Positions 58,263 through 64,000 of a stretch of 64,000 nt of DNA are shown here, in pieces (position 1 is the stretch's first letter; each line of letters starts with the position of its first letter). Made by a program: the position numbers and the translations under genes. The notes beneath the pieces are model-generated. The model saw only the letters and a list, made by a program, of their open reading frames with translations. It searched no databases and had not been told where the DNA came from. Source of the stretch: JBCBKU01 sp965267475 (GTDB lineage: Bacteria; Pseudomonadota; Alphaproteobacteria; Rhodobacterales; Rhodobacteraceae); the NCBI GenBank assembly GCA_965267475.1, contig OZ254079.1, positions 3,348,001 through 3,412,000 of the forward strand, given 5' to 3'.

Positions 58263-59215
58263 CCGGGCCGACCCGCATAACGCTGCTCGCTGGCGGTGTC
58301 GGCGGCGCGAAGCTGGCCGAAGGGTTTCAGGCTTTGGACGGCGTGGACCTGACCGTGATCGGCAATGTGGCCGATGATGAGGAATTCCATGGGCTGTGGG
58401 TTTCGCCTGACATTGACACGCTCACCTATTCGCTGGCGGGGCGGATAGACCGGGCGCAGGGTTGGGGCGTGGCCGATGAAGGGCACCGGGCTTTGGAGGT
58501 CTTGAAAGACCTTGGACAGGACACCTGGATGACCCTGGGCGACCGGGATCTCGGTTTGCACATCTGGCGCACCATGCGGCGCGCCCGGGGCGACCGGCCC
58601 CAGGACATCGCCGCCGATGTTGCAAAGGCGTTTGGTGTGACCGCCCGGGTCGTTCTGGCGACGGACGCCACCGTTCAAACCCGGGTCCGGACCGATGCCG
58701 GATGGCAAAGCTTTCAGGAGTATTTCGTCCGGGACCGATGCGCGCCCATCGTGCGCGAACTCAGCTTCGAAGGGGCGGACAAGGCGCAACCTACGCCCGA
58801 AGCTCTGGATAGCCTCGCGATGGGTGACCTGATCGTCATTGCGCCATCAAACCCGCTTGTATCGATTGCCCCAATTCTTGCCGTGCCCGGGATCCGCGAG
58901 GCTTTGGTGAAGGCCCCTGCCCCGGTCATCGCGGTCAGCCCGCTGATCGCAGGAAAGGTTGTGAAAGGCCCGGCGGACAAAATGATGACCTCGCTTGGGC
59001 ATCGCGCCGATGCGGTCGGCGTTGCCATGGCTTATCGCGGGTTGGTCCAGTCGCTTCTGATCGACGTGGCAGATGCAGCCCTGACCGATGAGATTGTCGC
59101 ACTCGGGATCGCCCCGGTCACAACCGATATCCTGATGCCGGATCAAGCCGGGAAGGAACGGCTTGCGCGCGAAATCCTGGCCCTTGGCCTTCAGGCGGAA
59201 AAGGGTGCGGCATGA
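58259..59215 (+). CDS. cofD: CofD: 2-phospho-L-lactate (or analogous) transferase, 318 aa
   Basis: ITLLAGGVGGAKLAEGFQAL and NVADDEEFHGLWVSPDIDTL are diagnostic of CofD. It transfers the phospholactyl (or phosphoenolpyruvyl/phosphoglyceryl) group from the GDP-linked donor made by CofC to FO, giving F420-0 or its analogue. Coupled to cofH and cofC by overlaps. Confidence 0.96.
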   Translation: MTGPTRITLLAGGVGGAKLAEGFQALDGVDLTVIGNVADDEEFHGLWVSPDIDTLTYSLAGRIDRAQGWGVADEGHRALEVLKDLGQDTWMTLGDRDLGLHIWRTMRRARGDRPQDIAADVAKAFGVTARVVLATDATVQTRVRTDAGWQSFQEYFVRDRCAPIVRELSFEGADKAQPTPEALDSLAMGDLIVIAPSNPLVSIAPILAVPGIREALVKAPAPVIAVSPLIAGKVVKGPADKMMTSLGHRADAVGVAMAYRGLVQSLLIDVADAALTDEIVALGIAPVTTDILMPDQAGKERLAREILALGLQAEKGAA

Positions 59216-59832
59216 AGCAGCTTCTGATCGCCGTGCCAATGAAGGACCCCGCAGACGCGAAATCGCGCCTGCGGGCTGCCCTGCCGGACCCCGTTCGAGA
59301 GCGTTTGGCGCTGGGGCTTTTTGATAATCTGCTGCGGCTTCTTACTGGGCTGGGCACGGTTCCCGACTGGACCCGCGTGACGCTGGCGGCAGTCACCGCA
59401 AGCGACACCGTCGCGGCCAGAGCGCGGGCGCTCGGTGCCACGGTCATCCACGATCAGGGTAAGGATCTGAACAGCGCCCTCAACTGTGCAGCCAAATGGG
59501 CGGAAGCGCATGGCTTCGACGCGCTGTGTATACTGCCGGGCGATCTTGCGGCCCCGGTCGAGGCGGACATTCGCGCCCTTCTGGCACGTCATGAACCGGG
59601 CACCGTGACCCTTACGCCCGCAGATGACTTTGGCACGAATGCTCTGGTCGTGGCTCCGCCCGACGCCATGCCATTCGCCTATGGGCCAGGGTCGTTCCAC
59701 GCGCATGCGGCGGCGGCCGAACGTGCTGGCCTTACGCCCGTCATCCGCCCACTCGACAGCTTGAGATTCGATGTCGACACCTCGGATGACCTTGAACGTC
59801 TGCGCCGCGTGAACCCGGGCGCGCTGGCATGA
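59212..59832 (+). CDS. cofC: CofC: phospholactate/PEP/3-phosphoglycerate guanylyltransferase, 206 aa
   Basis: LIAVPMKDPADAKSRLRAAL is the NTP-transferase start, with LCILPGDLAAPVEADI and FGTNALVVAPPDAMPFAYGP as CofC signatures. It charges a three-carbon acid with GMP. Published work shows the acid differs by lineage (2-phospholactate, PEP, or 3-phosphoglycerate in Mycetohabitans). The residues here do not let me choose. Confidence 0.93.
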   Translation: MKQLLIAVPMKDPADAKSRLRAALPDPVRERLALGLFDNLLRLLTGLGTVPDWTRVTLAAVTASDTVAARARALGATVIHDQGKDLNSALNCAAKWAEAHGFDALCILPGDLAAPVEADIRALLARHEPGTVTLTPADDFGTNALVVAPPDAMPFAYGPGSFHAHAAAAERAGLTPVIRPLDSLRFDVDTSDDLERLRRVNPGALA

Positions 59833-60617
59833 GGGACGGGGTGACACCAACGGGTGCGCAGATCGTCGCGGTCCCGGGCATCCCGGACATCCAACCGGGC
59901 GATGACCTGGCCGCGATCCTTGGCGATGCTTTGATCCGCGCGGGGTTGGAAATTCAGCCGGGCGATATCCTGAGCCTCGCCCATAAGATTGCGTCGAAGT
60001 CCGAGGGTGCGATCATCCGGCTTGCCGACGTAACACCAACGGCCCGCGCCATCGAAATTGCCAAGGATCTGAACAAGGATCCGCGCAAGGTGCAGGTGAT
60101 CCTGGATCAATCGAAGTCGATCCTGCGGACATTCCGACACCCCAACGCCAATGAGGGGATTATCATCGCCGAGCATAGACGTGGTTTCATCTCCGCCAAT
60201 GCGGGCGTAGATGAATCGAATGCCGAAGAGGACGGGACAGTTATCACCTTGCCCGAGGATCCGGATGCCAGTTGCCATGCGCTTCGGGAGAGCTTGGCCG
60301 AGCGCTTTGGTACCTCACCCGGCATTGTCATGACTGACACCTTCGGGCGGCCCTGGCGGCTTGGTCAGGTGAACGTCGCCATTGGTCTTGCCGGTGTGCC
60401 GCCAACGCGCCGAGAACAAGGGACCGATGATGCCTTCGGGCGACCCCTGAAGGTGACAGAACCCGCCTTTGCCGACGAAATCGCGGCGGCCTCGGGCCTC
60501 GTTACCCGGAAAAATGCGCGCCAGCCGGTGGTCTTGTTCCGGGGCCTCGACTGGACGAACGAAGAGACAACTGCGCAGGCCCTTCTGCGCCCCGAGCATG
60601 AGGACATGTTCCGATGA
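59829..60617 (+). CDS. cofE: CofE: F420-0:L-glutamate ligase, 262 aa
   Basis: GDILSLAHKIASKSEGAIIR, GFISANAGVDESNAEEDG and IVMTDTFGRPWRLGQVNVAI are CofE motifs. It adds gamma-linked glutamates to F420-0. The length (262 aa) shows that it lacks the C-terminal FMN reductase domain of mycobacterial FbiB. Overlaps cofC and npdG. Confidence 0.96.
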   Translation: MRDGVTPTGAQIVAVPGIPDIQPGDDLAAILGDALIRAGLEIQPGDILSLAHKIASKSEGAIIRLADVTPTARAIEIAKDLNKDPRKVQVILDQSKSILRTFRHPNANEGIIIAEHRRGFISANAGVDESNAEEDGTVITLPEDPDASCHALRESLAERFGTSPGIVMTDTFGRPWRLGQVNVAIGLAGVPPTRREQGTDDAFGRPLKVTEPAFADEIAAASGLVTRKNARQPVVLFRGLDWTNEETTAQALLRPEHEDMFR

Positions 60618-61279
60618 CCATAGCAATCTTGGGCGGAACGGGCCCGCAAGGACAGGGTCTTGCACTTCGGTTCGCACGGGCCGGTGTTCCCGTTGTGCTT
60701 GGGTCCCGCGACGGTTCCCGTGCGGCCGAGATCGCCGCAGAATTGACCGAGAAATTGGGGGGTGGCGCTGCGATCAGCGGGCACACCAATGAAGATGCGG
60801 TGGCCGCGGCAGAGGAGTTCGTGATCCTCTCGGTGCCATGGTCCGGGCACAACGCGACGCTTGAGGCGTTGAAACCCAAGCTTTCAGGCAAAATCCTGAT
60901 CGATATCGTGGTGCCCCTATCAGCGGATGATCCGAAAAAGGTCGATATGCCACCCGAAGGGTCCGCAACCGAGGCGGCGCAAGCGATCCTGGGCCCCGAT
61001 ATCCCAGTGATCGGCGCCTTGCACAACGTGTCGGCCACGACGCTCAACCATCTCGACTGGCCCATCAACTGCGACGTTCTGGTCTGCGGCAGCCCGCTTG
61101 ATGCCCGCAAGAAGGTCATGGCGCTGGTCGAACAGCTTGCCGTCACCGCCTACAACGCGGGCGACGCGCAGTCGGCCCGCGCGATTGAGGCCATCACCCC
61201 GATCCTGATCCGCATCAACATCTCGAAGGCCGTGCCTTTCACCCATGCCGGCGTGAAGATCTGGCCCCCCGAACACTGA
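60614..61279 (+). CDS. npdG: NADPH:F420 oxidoreductase (Fno/NpdG), 221 aa
   Basis: The nucleotide-binding start IAILGGTGPQGQGLALRFAR with VVLGSRDGSRA and the later VIGALHNVSATTLNHLDWPI match NADPH-dependent F420 reductases. It moves hydride between NADPH and F420, keeping F420H2 available. The last cof-linked gene before the LLM enzyme, 19 bases on. Confidence 0.94.
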   Translation: MTIAILGGTGPQGQGLALRFARAGVPVVLGSRDGSRAAEIAAELTEKLGGGAAISGHTNEDAVAAAEEFVILSVPWSGHNATLEALKPKLSGKILIDIVVPLSADDPKKVDMPPEGSATEAAQAILGPDIPVIGALHNVSATTLNHLDWPINCDVLVCGSPLDARKKVMALVEQLAVTAYNAGDAQSARAIEAITPILIRINISKAVPFTHAGVKIWPPEH

Positions 61280-61298
61280 AGAAAAAGGAGCCCACCCC

Positions 61299-62303
61299 AT
61301 GGAATTTGCAATCACTTTCAAAGGCTTCGTCGAACCGGATCGCGCCCGGTATCTGGTGAGGCAGGCCGAACTGGCGGGCTTCACCTATTGCTGGTTCTAC
61401 GACAGCCACATCCTGTGGCGGGAAAGCTTCCCGGCCATGGCCATGTGCATGGAGCACACCAAGACGATGCGCTTCGGACCCTGCGTGACGAACCCAAACA
61501 CGCGCGAATGGTCGGCGGCGGCGTCGCTGTTCGGATCGCTTGCCAAACAGTCGGGCGGGCGTTTCGACATCGGTGTGGGGCGTGGTGACAGCGCGGTTCG
61601 CGTCATGGGGCGGAAGCCCTCGACCCTTGCGCGGATGGACGAATTTATCGAGGTGGTGAAAGGACTTGTCCGGGGTGAGGAACGCCAATACGGCGATGTG
61701 CCGAACCCGATTCAGTTCCCATGGGCGGTCGAATATGAGCTTCCGGTCTGGGTCGCGGCCTATGGACCCAAAGCGCTCGATTCCGCAGGCCGGATGGGCG
61801 ATGGGCTGATCCTTCAGATCGCCGAGCCCAAGATCTGCAAATGGTTGGCCGATCAGGCCAAGGCCGCGGGCGAGAAGGCAGGCCGCGATATGTCGAACTA
61901 TCGCGTCATGTCGGCCGCCCCCGCCTTTACCGGACCGAAGGACCGTGCGATTGAAGCGACCAAGTGGTTCCCGGCCATGGTCGGCAACCATGTGGCTGAT
62001 ATCGTTGAGAAATACGGCACCGACAACAAGGACATTCCACCCAGTCTGACGGCCTATATCGAGAACCGGCGCGGGTATGATTACTCAAAGCACGGGCAAA
62101 GCGATAACCCCTATCTCGACTTTATCACCGATGATGTGGTCGACAGTTTTTGCGTACTGGGCGAGCCGGAGGCGCATATCGCAAAGCTGCGCGAATTGGA
62201 GACTGCGGGCGTCACGCAGTTCAACATTTACCTGGACAGCGGCGATGAGGAAAAGATCATCGCGGACTATGCCGAGCATATCATTCCGGCGTTCCAAAGC
62301 TGA
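61299..62303 (+). CDS. LLM-class F420-dependent oxidoreductase (TIGR03842-like), 334 aa
   Basis: A TIM-barrel luciferase-like monooxygenase: ITFKGFVEPDRARYLVRQAE then YCWFYDSHILWRESFP, RFDIGVGRGDSAVRVMG and VAAYGPKALDSAGRMGDGLI. As far as I recall it belongs to TIGR03842 (CPS_4043 family), which is tied to F420-making proteobacteria. AAAAAGGAG precedes the ATG. Being the last gene of the cof operon it should be the main F420H2 user here. The substrate is unknown. Confidence 0.92.
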   Translation: MEFAITFKGFVEPDRARYLVRQAELAGFTYCWFYDSHILWRESFPAMAMCMEHTKTMRFGPCVTNPNTREWSAAASLFGSLAKQSGGRFDIGVGRGDSAVRVMGRKPSTLARMDEFIEVVKGLVRGEERQYGDVPNPIQFPWAVEYELPVWVAAYGPKALDSAGRMGDGLILQIAEPKICKWLADQAKAAGEKAGRDMSNYRVMSAAPAFTGPKDRAIEATKWFPAMVGNHVADIVEKYGTDNKDIPPSLTAYIENRRGYDYSKHGQSDNPYLDFITDDVVDSFCVLGEPEAHIAKLRELETAGVTQFNIYLDSGDEEKIIADYAEHIIPAFQS

Positions 62304-62345
62304 GTTTTGGCGCAAAAAACGCTTGAGTTTTTCGCAAAAAGCTGC

Positions 62346-62434
62346 GGGTGCGAAGGTCAAAAAGGACAAAACTTCGCATCCGAATCGCGGGAAATTGACA
62401 AAACGCGCGCAATTTTGGCCGGCGTTTTTGTCAA
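62346..62434. terminator. Two nested-style inverted repeats between convergent genes
   Basis: GGGTGCGAAG (62346-62355) pairs with CTTCGCATCC (62372-62381, one G-U). TTGACAAAACGC (62395-62406) pairs with GCGTTTTTGTCAA (62422-62434) with one bulge. They probably end the F420 operon and pta in a bidirectional way. The surrounding 178 bases have no gene. Confidence 0.5.
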
Positions 62435-62480
62435 AACTTTCGGCTGCGTGTTTCAGGAATTCTGGCGTGATCTAACCCGC

Positions 62481-63341
62481 TCACCCAAGCGCGAGCGTCA
62501 GGACCGTGGCGTCGACGATATCATCTGGTGTGGCCCCGCGCGACAGATCGCAAATCGGTTTTCTGAACCCTTGCAGGATCGGGCCGATGGCCTGCGCGCC
62601 CGCCAATTCCTGCACCAGCTTGTAGCCGATATTGCCCGCGTCCAGTGACGGGAAGACCAGCGTGTTGAACGCGCCGCCATCGAATCCCTTCTTCGCACCG
62701 ATGGCGGCGTTCAGGGCGGCGTCGGCCTGAACGGGTCCGGCGAAGCCAGTGGCCTCAGTGGCAGCCCGCACCCGGTCAACCGAGGGTCCGGCGCCCGATG
62801 TCCCCGTCGAGAAGCTGAGCATCGCTGTGCGGGCTTCGCCGAACAGCGCTGCCCCCGCAGCGTCGGCCAGACGTGCGATATTGGCCAGCCCGTCGGCGTC
62901 CGGATCCGTATTCACGGCGCAATCGGCGAACACGAATTCGCGCCCGTCGGGCAGAACCATCAGAAAGAAGGAGGACGGGGCCGTCACGCCGTCCGCGAGA
63001 CCCAGCGCAAGCCCCGCAGCCTCGATCACCCGGCGGGTCGGGCTGTCGGCACCCGCGATCATCACGTCGGCCTCGCCCGCGGCAACCATTGCGGCGCCCC
63101 GGATCAGCGGCTTCGCCAGCATGCGTTCGGCCATGGCCGGTTTCATGCCCCGGTTTGCGACGATGGCGGCGGCCTGACCCTCGGTCGGATCGGACAGGCC
63201 CACGGGATCGGCAAGACCATCCGAGCGGAGCCGGTCCATAGCTTCGGCCACACGCGGGTCTTCGGCTTCGGGGAATACAACGCGCGCTTTTCGCGCGACC
63301 GCTTTTTCGCGGGCCGCCAACATGGCTTTCGATTGAATCAT
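62481..63341 (-). CDS. pta: Phosphate acetyltransferase-like enzyme, 286 aa
   Basis: VVFPEAEDPRVAEAMDRLRS, AGADSPTRRVIEAAGLALGL, FSTGTSGAGPSVDRVRAATE and LVFPSLDAGNIGYKLVQELA are phosphotransacetylase (PTA/PTB) signatures. It swaps acetyl between CoA and phosphate. It is the short catalytic form without the regulatory N-terminus. Its start overlaps the upstream gene (ATGA), so they are co-translated. Confidence 0.92.
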   Translation of the reverse strand: MIQSKAMLAAREKAVARKARVVFPEAEDPRVAEAMDRLRSDGLADPVGLSDPTEGQAAAIVANRGMKPAMAERMLAKPLIRGAAMVAAGEADVMIAGADSPTRRVIEAAGLALGLADGVTAPSSFFLMVLPDGREFVFADCAVNTDPDADGLANIARLADAAGAALFGEARTAMLSFSTGTSGAGPSVDRVRAATEATGFAGPVQADAALNAAIGAKKGFDGGAFNTLVFPSLDAGNIGYKLVQELAGAQAIGPILQGFRKPICDLSRGATPDDIVDATVLTLALG

Positions 63342-64000
63342 TCAGATACGCCGTCAAACACCAGGATCATTGTCTGCCCGGGTCCGAGCAGTGGCGCCTC
63401 GTATCGCGAAAAGTCGGAGGGAAGGTCAAGAGACGACGCCACCAGCTTTGCGCCGACCCGGTCCACGTTATGGGCAAAATACGGCGCGTCGAACTGGTAC
63501 TGCGTCACCCCGGTCGCATCGGCAATCGGCAAATCGAGCGTCACCAGCGTGTCCCCAAGATCCGCCGGTTCGGGATGGCCCGGAACCCGGCGAGACACCA
63601 TCATGACCGTCAGCCGATCGCCCGCACGCGTAGCGTGAACCCCCACGGTGGCTGCGTTTCGAACGGCCGGTGCTTTTCGAAGCGGCGGTATATCTGCGCG
63701 CGGTGCGCGCCGCGTCTCAACCCTGAGGACATCGCCCAGACCTTCCCGATTGACGAGCGACAAGAGATCCCATGACGGATAGTCCTGCCCGCCACGGTAC
63801 CAGTGCGCATGGGATTTCCAGCGCACGCCCGGCCCGAAGGTGAAGAAGTTCTGCACCTTATATCCGGCGGCCGCCCGGGCCATGAAGGCATCGAGCGTGG
63901 CCGTTGCCGCCGCGACGCTTTTCATGACGATTTCCTGTGTCGCGGCCTGTTCGGGCGTGATGCTGGCCCGGTTCAGCCCGTCCAGCGCATAGCCGGGACC
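63338..64000 (-). CDS. C-terminal part of a large unrecognised protein (cut by window edge)
   Basis: The frame is open to the window end (220 residues seen). AGYKVQNFFTFGPGVRWKSH and WYRGGQDYPSWDLLSL, then a beta-rich end (AVRNAATVGVHATRAGDRLT, LDLPIADATGVTQYQFDAPY, LLGPGQTMILVFDG). This resembles the late barrel and C-terminal beta-sandwich of a glycosidase-like enzyme, but no family can be named. Its stop overlaps the pta start. Confidence 0.7.
   Translation of the reverse strand, partial: GPGYALDGLNRASITPEQAATQEIVMKSVAAATATLDAFMARAAAGYKVQNFFTFGPGVRWKSHAHWYRGGQDYPSWDLLSLVNREGLGDVLRVETRRAPRADIPPLRKAPAVRNAATVGVHATRAGDRLTVMMVSRRVPGHPEPADLGDTLVTLDLPIADATGVTQYQFDAPYFAHNVDRVGAKLVASSLDLPSDFSRYEAPLLGPGQTMILVFDGVSE

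Overview
The window looks like a chromosomal segment of a marine-type alphaproteobacterium of the Rhodobacterales (Roseobacter group). It is GC-rich and densely packed, with many 4-base ATGA/GTGA gene overlaps. It carries markers typical of that group: several small DUF1127-type proteins, a VPLPA-CTERM secreted protein, a small membrane ORF between transketolase and GAPDH, the DUF2849/DUF934 sulfite-reduction operon, and single-cistron infC. No insertion sequence, prophage, CRISPR array, rRNA or tRNA was seen.

Layout. 1-6800: the end of a winged-helix regulator gene, small genes, purL coupled to a chloramphenicol-acetyltransferase-like gene, a MerR/TipAS regulator, the BolA-Grx4 iron-sulfur module, and zapA with a coiled-coil partner. 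6900-13600: tkt, a small ORF that appears to start with AUC, gap, a membrane/zinc-ribbon protein, coaD and a CBS protein. 13800-22500: valine/propionate-type catabolism (mmsA, isobutyryl-CoA dehydrogenase, HIBYL-CoA hydrolase, mmsB) with a P450 attached, YbdK, and a secreted VPLPA-CTERM protein whose 3' end looks frameshifted. 22600-28600: Lrp regulator and assimilatory sulfite/APS reduction (cysG, DUF2849, cysI, cysH, DUF934, fpr). 28600-33200: an 11-residue-repeat protein, infC with an AUA start, an ArsR-SRPBCC fusion that is probably leaderless, and conserved unknowns. 33200-42900: urease structural and accessory genes on the minus strand with unusual guest genes. 43000-55900: pyrC-pyrE, dnaB, alr-mlaE-mlaF, radA, cvpA, a winged-helix/hydrolase regulator and purF. 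55900-62300: a complete coenzyme F420 pathway in one operon (cofG-cofH-cofD-cofC-cofE-npdG) ending in an LLM-class F420-dependent oxidoreductase, preceded by a perfect 10-bp-arm palindrome. 62480-64000: pta and the C-terminus of an unrecognised large protein.

Most notable: the self-contained F420 biosynthesis, recycling and use operon with its TetR/RutR-like operator; two genes with near-cognate start codons (AUC and AUA), one of which encodes IF-3 itself; a one-component regulator fusing an OmpR-type DNA-binding domain to an alpha/beta hydrolase; duplicated LprI-like secreted proteins inside the urease operon; and an LEA-like hendecad-repeat membrane-anchored protein. Starts were chosen by ribosome-binding site, overlap with the upstream stop, and recognisable family N-termini. 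All family names come from reading the sequence, not from searches.
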